This document shows positions 36,054 to 46,432 of a stretch of DNA of 64,000 nt, piece after piece. The notes under the pieces were generated by a model. It was not told where the DNA came from, ran no database searches, and saw nothing but the letters and a program-made list of their open reading frames with translations. How positions within the stretch are numbered: position 1 is the first letter of the stretch; the number at the start of each line of letters is the position of its first letter. Source of the stretch: Amyelois transitella (taxonomy: Eukaryota; Arthropoda; Insecta; Lepidoptera; Pyralidae); contig NC_083512.1 in assembly GCF_032362555.1 (NCBI RefSeq), positions 3,770,001-3,834,000 of the forward strand. Direction: 5' to 3'. The position numbers were made by a program, and so were the translations under genes.

Positions 36054-36143
36054 GAGCGATGTGGTAAGTAACCCGTGGAGTTTGCGAAAAACCTGTATTC
36101 TTTTGAAGGTGGCGCTAAATTCTCGCGAGCGAAGTTGCGGGTA
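36054..36143 (-). mobile_element. dispersed repeat 'E' fragment
   Basis: Ends in 'GCGCTAAATTCTCGCGAGCG' and AAGTTGCGGGTA, preceded by GTGGAGTTTGCGAAAAA. The longer copy is at 47075-47286. Confidence 0.55.
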
Positions 36144-36929
36144 AATGCGAGTTGACATCTAGGGAATCTTCGTCAATCTAGGAAACTTCTACAAGTGCTC
36201 ATTTGAAACTTTAAAACTGTGCTGGCTATATCAATGCTCTGTATCATATGAAACGTTCATATCAACCGATCAAATTAAACAGTTTCATTTTATTTCATTA
36301 AAAAAAAATTGTTTTTAAATACACCCCAACCAAAAAAATTAAACAATGTCGAAATTCGCGACCGAAAATTACTTCGAGTTGAAGCATAACTTACCAAAAT
36401 GACTGTAAAAGGAAGCGTGGTTATTATTAAACTTGTGAGTCAATGGAACAAGTCGGGACGGGTGCTTCTTGGAACTCTTTTGTTGCTGCATATCATTCTC
36501 ATTGCCCAATAAGACAAATTCAGATTGTGTGCACTGACCGTCAGAAAACGTTGGGCAAACGCGCGTGTGTTTTAATGCTAAATGTTGAACTTGTGACCAC
36601 CACATTGTAATTAAAAAAATAGGGTTTCTTATTTTAGTTTTGAATAAATTTCAAACATACTTAGGTAGAATGACGTATTAAATTTCAATAATTAAAATAA
36701 ACTTTATGAATCCAAGCGGATATAAAACTACATGGGTCTTTGTTACTTTTATTTGTTTGTTTGTTTACCAAGTTACGTAGGATTCCATCCATCATTCATT
36801 AATTTAGCTATTTATTACAAAATATTAATTAATACGTTGTAAGTATACAAACCCACACGTTAAAGTCGATATCGGTTCCAAATTTAAAATAAATAAATTA
36901 TAATATTCGAATTAATTTTACGTGAAAAT
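36144..36929. other. no gene seen
   Basis: AT-rich sequence; nothing recognisable. Confidence 0.45.
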
Positions 36930-37345
36930 CACGCGTTCCAAGTTTCGCGCGTTTTTCAAGCGTTTAAAAGCGCTGGTGTCAAAGCGTGTGACAGAGTCTC
37001 GGCGCGTCTTCGTGGGTCGCGTCGGCAGGTAATGACACAAAACGACAAACACGTTCGCCGCATAACTCACACACGATCACAAGACCACAACAGATCCAAC
37101 AATCGGACATGCCGCCTTAATAAATAGACCACTTGGTGATGGATGCTTTTAGACTCGTTTAGTTGAGTGTTGTTGGTACTCTGTGTATGGTTGTATCGAT
37201 TTTGTTTGATGTGTGTGATAATTTTATTGGGAAAGGATGCAGTGAAGCGGGTTGCTGTCGCCGAAGTTAAGTGACAGAGGGTGCAACTTGGAAAGCGCAA
37301 CGATGAGAAATCTAAATGCAGTTAATAAAGATGTGGAAGATATTT
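36930..37345. promoter_or_regulatory. CpG-rich block, possible promoter or first exon
   Basis: CpG density rises sharply at about 36930-37070 (for example 'TCTCGGCGCGTCTTCGTGGG', 'GTCGCGTCGGCAG' followed by GT at 37029-37030). A short frame starts at the ATG at 37302 (MRNLNAVNKDVEDILVYC). In AT-rich insect DNA such blocks often mark start sites, but no TATA box or downstream exon could be identified, and the orientation is open. Confidence 0.25.
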
Positions 37346-37420
37346 TGGTATACTGTCGCATAAACCTGACCTTTCATCAAATTTACTTTATGTCATTGTG
37401 ACCACGAGACACTTTATTAA

Positions 37421-37669
37421 TTCATATAGACACGTCTATATCCATTGCGGGGTAGAGAGACAGACAACAGTCTTGAAAAGACAGATAGGCCACGTTCGGC
37501 TTAATGATAGAAAAAGGATTCAAAAAGTGACAGGTTACTAGCCCATAGCCTAAAATAAGAATTCCAAGTTTATAAGCCTATCTCTTAGTCTTATTTTATG
37601 ACATCCATGGGTAAAAGATGGAGTGGCCCTATTCTTTTTTCTATTACTGCCGGGAACCACACGGCATTT
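37421..37669 (-). mobile_element. SINE-A copy
   Basis: Nearly complete, from ACACGTCTATATCCATTGCG to 'GCCGGGAACCACACGGCAT'. It lacks a CATA tail and a clear target-site duplication. About 20 bases of the usual 'CAGCTGTTTGG' region are deleted. Confidence 0.85.
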
Positions 37670-37695
37670 ACCCATTATAATTATTTAACATTTGT

Positions 37696-37779
37696 AAAAA
37701 TATTTCTTTATAAATAGTACTTATAATTATTTCATTTCTAAAAATATTTCTTTATAAATAGTATTTAGTTATAATTTTG
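37696..37779 (+). repeat. two-copy tandem duplication, 44-bp unit
   Basis: AAAAATATTTCTTTATAAAT begins at 37696 and again at 37740. The second copy diverges after GTA. Confidence 0.85.
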
Positions 37780-38011
37780 CTGTACGAAAGCGCACCAACA
37801 GTCTTGTAAGACCTGGTTTTTGCGTAATATTACGGTTGGCTGCGTGATTAGATTCGCTGGTGGCCATCTACCGACCTTTACAGACTTAGCTAAGATAGGA
37901 TGACATCATTTCTAGGTAATCTGTTACAATCACTATGATAAAATTGAGTTATACTCTGAGTTGCCGCTTGAATACATTTATTTTAGCAATAAGTTAAGAA
38001 GAAGTTTTTTG

Positions 38012-38270
38012 TACCGTGTGGTTCCCGGCACCAACAGAAAAAAAGAATAGGACTACTCCATCTCTCTCCCATGGATGTCGTTAAAGGCGTCTATCGGATA
38101 GGCTTATAAACATGAGATTCTTCTTTTAGGCGATGGGCTAGCAACTTGTCACTATTTGAATATCAATACCATCATCAAGCCATACATCTGAACATGGCCT
38201 TTCAGTCTTTACAAGACTGTTGACTCTGTCTACCCCGCAAGGAATATAGACGTGTCTATATATATGTAGT
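38012..38270 (+). mobile_element. SINE-A copy
   Basis: Starts at ACCGTGTGGTTCCCGGCACC and ends at ATATAGACGTGTC with a TA-rich degenerate tail. Complete in the middle. Confidence 0.88.
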
Positions 38271-39814
38271 ACATTAAAAGTCTATAGAAGAAATCCAGGA
38301 TTACAAATTTGAGTATATTAATATATTATAGTATATTATAACCAACAAAAACTAACAACAAAACATTGGTTTTACAAAAAGCAAAGATCATAATTAAGCT
38401 TACGACCGATGTGGGTGGAGCGGTACAATTCTTAATAAGACAATTACACGTTCAAAACAATCCGAGTGGGCCCGAAGGCTGTCCTTGTTTGGGAAAATGT
38501 CTCGATACAGGTCTATTATTTTATATAAAAACGTATTAAGAAATAATATATTTAAGATGACCAAATTTGGATGTGGAATAAATTAGTTTAGGAGTAATCA
38601 TAGTTAACTTATAAACTTGACCATACAAAAATTTATAAATTCGTAAATAATTTGCGGTGAATTATTTACGAATATAAAAGTTATTTCTGTTATTGCAAAT
38701 TTTTATAGGATTAATTATTATTTTTAATATAAACAGGCATGGGAATGGACACTCCAATTTAAAAAAAAAAAACTTCCTTAAAATTTGTAATACATAGCTC
38801 GCATTTTTCGCAGATTTTCCAAATTTAGAATGAACGAATTTTCACGTTACCAAATAAGTAGGTACTATTCGAAATTTAAACTTAAAGATTCCGAATTAAG
38901 AAAAAAGTTTCATTCAAATATTTACAAACTACAACGGCATCATTACTCCATCACTTATTTTCTCGTACTCGCCTTTTTAGTATCACAAGAGTTTATCTAA
39001 GGAGAAAGAACTTGATTTACCCCAAGATATCCTTTAATCCTTTACCAATTTGTTAGAATTTCATCAGACTCACGATCCAAACAAGCGAAGCGACAACGTG
39101 GGCGGAGGTAGCTAAACTTAATGAACTACATTGTCTTATTACTTTAAATGGAGATGCGGGTTTTTTCTTGGGTACAACTGGGCACATGTAAATATGTCAG
39201 TGGGCGGTTTCCGCTATCTCGACCATATAAGTAGGTTTTATCCTCAAAATGTACCTTTGTTTCTAAGGTGATTCTTATGAATATTCAAACACTTAATACG
39301 TTTCAAAGTTCGTTGACGTTATTAAACTTCGTAAAAACGAATTATAATTTCAAATATAAATACATTAATTCATGAATAGGAAAGGCAATCTGAAAAATTG
39401 ATTCTTTTATGGACTGATTTTATTGAAATTTAGATAGACTTTGGGTAATAATACAGGTTAGTTTTTATCTGGAATTTTCCGCGGCATAAGCTAGTTATTA
39501 AGAAAGTAGAATTTACGTAAACCTACTTATTTTATAGAAACTTATGCAATACGAACTTTTATCAGGCATGGAAGCTCCCTTGATCCCCATTGAAGTCCAC
39601 AAATAAAGATGACCTCACCAGTTGCATTAGAAGGAATATCGTAAAGGCATCAGCTCCCGTAGTATGGCTAATCGCCTTTTTAGTATTTGAATACATAATA
39701 AGGCAGACTATTAATCAAATTCTCACCAGAGTTCAATACACTTGTACAGTTGTTTCTATTTCTTAATATTGTAAAATTATGATAAAACAGATATAGCACT
39801 ATACTACCTACTTC
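38271..39814. other. AT-rich DNA without a gene
   Basis: No coding evidence. A short inverted AT-rich stretch (TTCGTAAATAATTT) lies at about 38640-38672. Confidence 0.5.
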
Positions 39815-40237
39815 AAGGAAAACTTCGTTGTATCAAAGGTAAGCTTCGATGTATTAAAAGTTAACTTCGTTGTATTAAAGAAAAACTTCGTTGTATTATT
39901 GCCGTGTGGTTCCCGGCACCATTACAAAAAAGAATAGGACCACTCCATCTCTTTCCCACGGATGTCGTAAAATGCGACTAAGGGATAGGCTTATAAACTT
40001 GGGATTCCTCTTTTAGGCGATGGGCTAGCAACCTGTCACTATTTGAATCTCAATTCTATCACTAAGCCAAACAGCTGAGCGTGGCCTATCAGTCTTTTCA
40101 AGACTGGTGGCTCTGTCTACCCCGCTAGGGATATAGACGTGGTCATATGTATGTATGTATGTATGTTCGTTGTATTAAAGGAAAACTTCGTTGTAATTAA
40201 GGTAAATTTCGTTGTAGGTATTAAAGGAAAACTTCGT
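39815..40237 (+). repeat. 21-22-bp minisatellite, split by a SINE-A copy
   Basis: Units of the form AACTTCGTTGTATTAAAGGAA lie on both sides of the SINE. About four lie before it (39815-39898) and about four after it (40166-40237). One unit has a 4-base expansion (GTAGGTATTAAAGG). Confidence 0.9.
39899..40165 (+). mobile_element. SINE-A copy inside the minisatellite
   Basis: Full length, from GCCGTGTGGTTCCCGGCACC to 'GACGTGGTCATATG' and four ATGT units. TTCGTTGTATTA flanks it at 39887-39898 and 40166-40177. It is either a 12-bp target duplication or simply the array unit. Confidence 0.9.
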
Positions 40238-40845
40238 AAAACCTGCAATGGTGCTTCAAATAAATCCCAATTCCAAGAACGTAACAAATGCGAAAGTTAG
40301 TTTGTCTCTTCACATTTAAAACTTACGAAATAATTTTCTTGAAATTTTTGTATGTAAAATTAGAATAAGAACATATAGTACTTTTCATTCCGGTAACAAC
40401 AATGGTTCCCATTGGTTTGGGGAAAAGTCTGTATTCTTCTATATGTATATAGATAGTTCGGCAATACAATAATCATCACTTTAATATACCTAACGATTTA
40501 CTTTTCTGTATTTTCGTACCGTTGTGCCAACAATGAGACCATCAAATCGCAGTCATTAGTCATTCAAGTTGGATTGTGACTAGCTAAACAGTGGCATGCA
40601 AATATTAGATCATTTGAAGCTAACATACATTTTTTACAAGACATTAACATGTAACTAAATGTAATGGAGATTGTAAACACCTTTTACATAACGTTAGTAT
40701 TAATTATTTAGAATAAGAACTAATAATAGTTTGGTAATTATTATTATGAAATGAATAAATGCCAAGTTACATGATGGAGCTTTGATAATTGTGTATGTCA
40801 ATAATTAACAATCATTGAAAAGGCTAATAAATTTTGGTTCCCTTA
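40238..40845 (-). other. probable repeat E fragment and AT-rich DNA
   Basis: 40285-40430 resembles the start of repeat E at 47075: AATGCGAAAGTTAGTTTGTC, 'TAATTTTCTTGAAATTTTTG' and TAGTACTTTTCATTCCGG. The rest is featureless. Confidence 0.5.
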
Positions 40846-41004
40846 TTTCAGGCGATGGGCTTGCAGTTTTTCACTATTTCAATCGCAATTCCATCATTTA
40901 GCCATACAGCTAAACGTGGCCTTTCCATCTTTTTAAGACTGTTGGCTCTGTCTACCCCGTAAGGAATAAAGACGTCGTTAGTTATATTCAAATGTATGTA
41001 TTTA
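40846..41004 (+). mobile_element. SINE-A copy, 5'-truncated
   Basis: Begins at TTTCAGGCGATGGGCTTGC, keeps 'AAGACTGTTGGCTCTGTCTA' and CCCCGTAAGGAATAAAGACG, and ends near AATGTATGTATTT. Confidence 0.8.
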
Positions 41005-41390
41005 TTAGGAAACGGTTTCAGAGTTTTAATTATATTGTATGTTAGTACAGGGAGGATCATCGGTGGTTGAACGGTTACAGCAGAAACTAGTTACAAATTT
41101 AAATATACATATTACCTTCCACATAAGTTTTTTATATTATTATATACATAACAAAAGGTACAGATACAATCATCTGCACAAGTGGAAACGTTAATCTCAA
41201 TATAAACAATTATAAGATGACCTTGCATGCATCCATAGCGAGATGCATTGACTTTATTCAAGACTAGCATTTGTCCAGTTATTTCTTTGTAAAAAAAATA
41301 TTTAATAACAAACAATAAATTGAAAAAACTTCTTTAACAAGTGATGCATGCTAAGCAAACATTTTTGACGTAATTTACTAATTACTTTCC
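41005..41390. other. no gene seen
   Basis: AT-rich sequence upstream of the ommochrome-binding-protein-like locus. Confidence 0.45.
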
Positions 41391-41606
41391 TTGTATAATA
41401 TCAGTGTGTTAATTCAAACAACTATGGTTTTTCCAATGCGTTATCTGTCAATAAAAAATACCTATATAGATCTAATTAATTTATTCCTCAATACGGACAA
41501 ACTAAGTTTTTTTTATAACAACAGAACAAACAAAATTACAGTAAATTTATTGAATGGTATCGATATACAGAATAAAACAGTGAAAGTTAATAATGTTACA
41601 GTATAA
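41391..41606 (+). pseudogene. possible diverged fragment of an ommochrome-binding-protein paralogue
   Basis: An open frame of about 70 codons lies just upstream of the intact gene on the same strand. Its segment 'LINLFLNTDKLSFFYNNRTN' is weakly similar to LAIDPATNTLFFSYSIQT of the intact protein. A possible donor, GTATAAGG, starts at about 41602. The match is short and by eye only. It could equally be a 5' exon of unknown function or chance. Confidence 0.25.
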
Positions 41607-41838
41607 GGTTGATAGTGATAACATTTTGACCTATGGAATTATAGCTGTGTATTTATGAAGAGTGTAATTATTAATTAGTTATTTTCCTGTGTGTCTACAG
41701 TGCAAACGTGAGTACTAAGTAAATCTTATTTACTTCTAATAAAATTAACTTCATTCGTGTTCTTATCAACAAACAAATTTTGTATTCATTAGGTGGTATA
41801 GCAATAAGAAGTTTAAATATTTTCTTTCTTTTTTGCAG

Positions 41839-42675
41839 ATGAAGATATTCTACTGTCTAGCTTTGCTTGCCTTTGGTCAAGCCGAAATAATAACTGGACG
41901 AAAATGTACCGGAGAGAATTATAAATTTGAGAAAGAAGTTCTGGTGACTGGATACGACAGCCCTTATCAACTGGCCATTGATCCTGCAACAAACACTTTA
42001 TTCTTCAGTTATTCTATACAAACACTCGGTGAAGGATTTAAATCCGTTTATTTAGATCTCAAAACTAAACATCACGAAGAGATTCCTGTTAATGGTGGTG
42101 GATTCGCGCATGCAGTAGATGTTAATAATAATATTGTTTACATTGGTAGCACCGAATCTGGTATTTCCAAATTTGATTACCAAACTAAGAAGGCTGTTCC
42201 GCTTGACATTACTAAAGAAGGCATATGGCAAATGTTCTATAAAGACGGATTATATTTTACTACATATCCAAAAGAGAACGCTTACGTGTACAAAGATGGT
42301 GTCGTTAAGAAAATAGAAGAATTTGATGGTACTAGAGCACTGACTTTGGGCGTAGATAATCATCATAATATTTTCTTCTCCAACTCATCAGGATTGTTCG
42401 TGTATAAGAAAGACGATGAAGTTATTTTACAAGCGGGCGATCATATTGTTAATGCATTTACTAGCGATTCTCAAGGTAACTTATTCTTTTCCACACCTTT
42501 TGGTTTGTACTCTGTGGATAGTAAACTCAAAATTAAGGAAATATTAGAGGAAAATAATATATACGGAATGGCAATTGAAGGAGAGAACACTATTATTTAT
42601 GCAACCAAAGACAATGTGATAAGGCTGAAACTGAGTTCGGAATGCTCTTTGAGCATAAATGATATACAAAAGTGA
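41839..42675 (+). CDS. ommochrome-binding protein-like, 278 aa
   Basis: A secreted lepidopteran haemolymph protein of the family that binds ommochrome pigments or their precursors. Length is close to the Manduca protein as I remember it (about 275 aa). Signal peptide at residues 1-16 (MKIFYCLALLAFGQA). The mature part repeats a beta-propeller-like blade motif: 'NTLFFSY' (52-58), NNIVYIGS (97-104), 'DGLYFTTY' (136-143), HNIFFSNSSGLFVY (176-189), 'GNLFFSTPFGLYSV' (213-226) and TIIYATKDNVIRL (251-263). C23 and C269 could form a disulfide joining the two ends. The ATG directly follows a strong acceptor (TTTTTTGCAG, 41829-41838). A donor GTGAGT at 41708 suggests a 131-base 5' UTR intron. The coding part is a single exon. 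A polyadenylation signal lies at 42751. The family call is by recognition, without a search. The ligand is inferred from the family. Confidence 0.88.
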   Translation: MKIFYCLALLAFGQAEIITGRKCTGENYKFEKEVLVTGYDSPYQLAIDPATNTLFFSYSIQTLGEGFKSVYLDLKTKHHEEIPVNGGGFAHAVDVNNNIVYIGSTESGISKFDYQTKKAVPLDITKEGIWQMFYKDGLYFTTYPKENAYVYKDGVVKKIEEFDGTRALTLGVDNHHNIFFSNSSGLFVYKKDDEVILQAGDHIVNAFTSDSQGNLFFSTPFGLYSVDSKLKIKEILEENNIYGMAIEGENTIIYATKDNVIRLKLSSECSLSINDIQK

Positions 42676-42750
42676 TAATGATTATATTTAATTTTTTTAT
42701 ATGTTGTTCGTATTGAACTGAAGATTGTACTTCTACAAACATGTAATCTC

Positions 42751-42756
42751 AATAAA
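42751..42756 (+). terminator. polyadenylation signal AATAAA
   Basis: It lies 76 bases after the stop codon of the ommochrome-binding-protein-like gene, followed by a T-rich stretch. Confidence 0.75.
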
Positions 42757-42781
42757 ATGTATTATTAACATTTATTCTCAA

Positions 42782-43044
42782 CTAGCTGTGCCTGCGACTT
42801 CGTCCGCGTGGAATAGCTATTTTGGGCATCATTGAAGCCCTCAAGGATGCTCCTTCCCTGATTTTTTTTCACATTTTTTATTACTTCTTCGCTCCTAATA
42901 GTTACAGCTAGACGTTATATAGCCTTCCTCGATAAATGGTCTATTCAACACAAAAAGATTTTTTCAATTCGAACCAGTAGTTCTTGAGATTAGCGCATTC
43001 AAACAAACAAACAAACTCTTTAGTTTTATAATATTAGTATAGAT
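42782..43044 (+). mobile_element. dispersed repeat 'C' copy
   Basis: Starts 'ACTAGCTGTGCCTGCGACTT' and CGTCCGCGTGGAATAG, and ends 'TTATAATATTAGTATAGATT'. This is one of the most abundant lepidopteran repeats. It sits directly behind the 3' end of the preceding gene. Confidence 0.75.
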
Positions 43045-43090
43045 TAATCTAAGTGCCAATTTAAACTAAAAAAAAATATTTTTATAGAAT

Positions 43091-43208
43091 TATAACCAGA
43101 AGATCTAGAGATGCAGAGATCGTGGCAAGTGGAAAGAGGTAGTCTCTGCCTACCCCTCCGGGAAAGAGGCGTGATTTTATGTATGTATGTATGTATGTAT
43201 AACCAGAA
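43091..43208 (+). mobile_element. LINE-B 3' end, 96 bp, with 11-bp target-site duplication
   Basis: TATAACCAGAA at 43091-43101 and 43198-43208 flanks a strongly 5'-truncated copy that begins near 'ATGCAGAGATCGTGGCAAGT' and ends AGGCGTGATTTTATGTATG. It shows the same 3' end as 32286-32490 and 35354-35377. Confidence 0.88.
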
Positions 43209-43252
43209 ATATGTACCTACAACTTACAAAAGAAAAAGAAATGAAAATAAAG

Positions 43253-43858
43253 TTGAAACGCCTGTGCAATACTGTCTTGCCGTCGTCGGGTCTTCCCATA
43301 CTCCCTTAGGGGAGTCGGAGTAGATTGGTGAGGGCTTTTGGCCCTCTTCAATGGCATCATCGCTGCCTCCGACTGTAGGCAGGTCGATGGGGCGGCCGTG
43401 GCGGCCTGGGTCTTCGCGTCTTCATACACTGGGAGTTCCCATCGGCGGCGGCGCCGTCACTGGTCGACGACGTCTGCCGCAAGGCAGCGAGGGCGGTTTT
43501 ACACGACGGCCCGGAGGGCGGGCGTGGAGCGGCGCGATGCCGCGCAGGTGACTGTGTGATGACGCGTCTGCCCTCTCGAATATCTAGGTTCTCCCACTTC
43601 AGGTCCCTGAGGATCGTCGAGTTCCTCACGTAGCGCGGGGCTCCGACGACTGCTCTGAGACTTTGGTTCTCTTGGGCTTCTGAGTCTTCGCCTGTTGGTC
43701 TCAGAGCAGTATGCGTACCACGCCGGGGCCGTGTACGTAAGGCGGGATCTGACGTACGTTTGGTAGATCCCGAGCTTCGTCCTCAGGGGGAGGCTGAAGG
43801 AGAGAACTGCGTGAAGTCTTCCCCTGGCTGCCTTGGTCATGAAGCTTGCACTCGCCTC
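43253..43858 (-). pseudogene. jockey-type LINE reverse transcriptase, C-terminal remnant
   Basis: Read on the minus strand, 'MTKAARGRLHAVL', SLPLRTKLGIYQTYVRSRLT and 'APAWYAYCSETNRRRLR' match the region after the polymerase domain of insect jockey elements. A frameshift near 43690 is followed by 'RNSTILRDLKWENLD' and a proline/arginine-rich end. The segment is far richer in GC than its surroundings, as this LINE type usually is. The N-terminal part, endonuclease and polymerase core are absent (5'-truncated). The remnant also contains TATAAAAG on the minus strand (about 43866-43873), just outside the recognisable part. Confidence 0.8.
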
Positions 43859-43960
43859 TCGCCCCTTTTATACCCTGCCGCCGCGAGACGCGTCGAGCGC
43901 GGCAACCGTTACGCAAAAATAATTCAGTATTTACGCGCGATGGCTTGTTAGCGTATTTCA

Positions 43961-44254
43961 TTTCATGTATAAGTTTGGTGTTTCTATACCAATTTCGATG
44001 CTTATTTTTTTATTGAATAGGTATTTATATGAATTTTTAAGAATTACGAATGAGTGTAAGTGTTATTGGTATTATAAACGTCAGAGTATAGAAATATAAT
44101 CAGAAATCTCCGAACTGCTAAGCTATTAGGCATTACACGTGTTATTGTGAGTCAACCATAACAGAGAGACTTATGCTGTCTTGGGATATTTTTTTAATAA
44201 TTTTATTTAGAATATTTCCGTAATACATAGTTTCGCTGTAGCTTTAAGCATTAA
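43961..44254. other. no gene seen
   Basis: AT-rich spacer. Confidence 0.5.
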
Positions 44255-44446
44255 GGCTGCAAACGCGACGGAAGCTTAAAAAATCAAGTAACTTCTCCCG
44301 TTTTCCCAACATTTCCTTTCACTACTCTGCTCCTTCTGATTGTATCGTAATGAAAAGTATACTATAACCTGCTCAGGAGTATAAAGAATAACTGTACCAA
44401 GTTTCGTTAAAATCCGTCAAGTAGTTTTTGTTTCTATAAAGAACAT

Positions 44447-44487
<41 letters not shown>

Positions 44488-44608
44488 AATTTTACTGATT
44501 GCATTTTTGGCATCAGTATCGATCACTAATCACCCCCTGATAGTTATTTTGAAAATATATTCAATGTACAGAATTGACCTCTCTACAGATTTATTATAAG
44601 TATAGATA
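44255..44608 (+). mobile_element. dispersed repeat 'D' copy with ACAG microsatellite
   Basis: Contains 'ACTATAACCTGCTCAGGAGT', AATAACTGTACCAAGTTTCG, 'AAAATCCGTCAAGTAGTTTT' and an (ACAG)n array at 44447-44485. It continues AAAAATTTTACTGATTGCAT and ends near TTATTATAAGTATAGAT. It is a known lepidopteran family in which the ACAG array is an internal part. Confidence 0.75.
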
Positions 44609-44689
44609 AGTATCTATACTTACTTGTACTTTCAATCTATTTGTAAATTATTAAATTTTATATTACAAAGGAAAACTGAGTTTTACTTC

Positions 44690-44780
44690 CATCAATAACT
44701 CATCCAGCTGAACGTAGGCCACGTTTAGTATTTTCGAGACTGTCGGCTTTGCCTACCTGATAAGGAATAAAGACGTGAAT
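44690..44780 (+). mobile_element. SINE-A 3'-end fragment
   Basis: Begins near CATCAATAACTCATCCAGC, keeps 'GAGACTGTCGGCTTTGCCTA' and AGGAATAAAGACGTGAATGT. No tail. Confidence 0.7.
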
Positions 44781-44800
44781 GTACTCCTGTAGCATAGCAT

Positions 44801-45178
44801 TCGCGACGCTGTTTTTATCGCGCGAATAACTATCGCTGTCCCGTTTTATAAAAAGCCATAATAAAAAGCGAAAGGCGAAAAGCCGTGTGGTTGCCGGCAC
44901 CAAAACAAAAAGAATAGGACTACTCCATCTCTTTCCCATGGATGTCGTAAAAAGCGACTAAGGGATAGGCTTATAAAATTGCGATCCTTTTTGTAGGCGA
45001 TGGGCTAGCAACCTGTCACTATTTGGATCTCAATTCCATCATCAAGCCGAGCAGCTGAACGTGGTCATTCAGTCTTTTCGGGACTGTTGGATCTGTCTAT
45101 CCCGTAAGGGATATAGACGTGACTATATGTATGTAAAAAGCGAAACGGTGATAGTTTTCCGCGCGGACAGCGTCGCGC
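44801..45178. mobile_element. small inverted-repeat element (MITE-like), split by SINE-A
   Basis: The left end TCGCGACGCTGTTTTTATCG and the right end 'GCGCGGACAGCGTCGCG' are inverted copies. The similarity continues inward: 'GCGCGAATAACTATCG' on the left against TGATAGTTTTCCGCGCG on the right, and CCGTTTT against GAAACGG. Without the SINE the element would be only about 100 bp. Superfamily unknown. Confidence 0.65.
44862..45145 (+). mobile_element. SINE-A copy with 12-bp target-site duplication
   Basis: TAAAAAGCGAAA at 44862-44873 and 45134-45145. The element carries 7-8 extra bases (GGCGAAAA) before the usual GCCGTGTGG start. The tail is short (TATGTATG). Confidence 0.88.
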
Positions 45179-45180
45179 AT

Positions 45181-46432
45181 TTCTTGCTACGGATGGCGCT
45201 GCATGTATGTATGTTCTTATCTAACACGTGTTTCTTTACGCAGCCCACCTCGATACAAGTAGAAGCACAATAGCAGAGAACAAATAGGAAACCGTCGCTC
45301 CACTGGACTGGATAATTCAAGCCTTAGTTGCACATGAAAATCGTAATTCTGTATGCAAATTAATGGAAACAAAGATTTGACCGTGATTTTTAAGTTGCAA
45401 TGTTATTAACGAAATCGTGTTACGAAAACTATTATTTGGCTGAACTAACACACACACAAACGTGATATCACGTCTTCTTGTCTTACGGCCTAGATAAAGT
45501 GAATAGCCATTTATGATAGTTTTCTAGTGAAACCTGTTATAACTTTAAAAATGGTTGTAACCTATGAGTTATTAATTGAAATAGTATATACAAAATTGGT
45601 TTATATAAATCAATAAGCAATTCTTTAACATAAATTAAAAATTTAAAACAAGTATATAGTACTTTTAGAAAATCACGTCTTTTGTCACATCAAAAAATAA
45701 TTTACGATTTGTGTGTAGTAACAAAGTAATTAGTTAAGTATGCGGAACATCCAACATAGCACTATAAGTATGTCATTCTAGCACAAAGGTTATAATAATA
45801 AATATTCAAGGCATGTACTCAATAGTGACGTACGATATAATGTGCGAGCAATTACACAAGTAATTTGTGTTTTCAAATCGTTTTTATGGTTTAGTTAAAA
45901 GATGTTTAATAAGTAAGGAGGAAGTGGTAGACTAGAAATTATATTAATTTATCTTAATGCAAATAATTAATATTAAAAGCACGTTATCTGTTTGTACGTT
46001 AATTTCGACATTAGTACTGGTACTCTAGGATAGTATGCTTTATTGCTCCTAAATTGAAATTTAATCAGAGTGAACGCACCCTAACGAACAAGAGGTGTGA
46101 TAAAATATAAAGATGATCTTTACAACTATTAGCATTCTATAAAACAATAGTTTACATAAGCGATCAATGCAATCGCAAGATCGCTGGCGTCCTTCACGGT
46201 TGAACGGTGACGCACACGAATTAAAGGTCCGATTCCATGGTTACGTGCAAACGACCAAAACAAAAAGAATAGCCTTAATCAACCATTTTAAACTTGTTTT
46301 ATAAGGCAAAATTGATAACATACAACTTCACTATTTTACGGACCTGTTTTTTTCTCAAGTGTACAACATGAGTTCCTTAATTGTTTTTTTGGAAATTATG
46401 TGGTAACAGTCTATTAGTCTTTGTTTTTCAGA
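45181..46432. other. AT-rich DNA without a gene
   Basis: No supported gene or recognised repeat. Confidence 0.5.

Noticed and set aside
43338..43961. Several overlapping frames on both strands in a GC-rich region
   Set aside because: They are shadows of one broken jockey-type reverse transcriptase on the minus strand; the GC content keeps all frames open.
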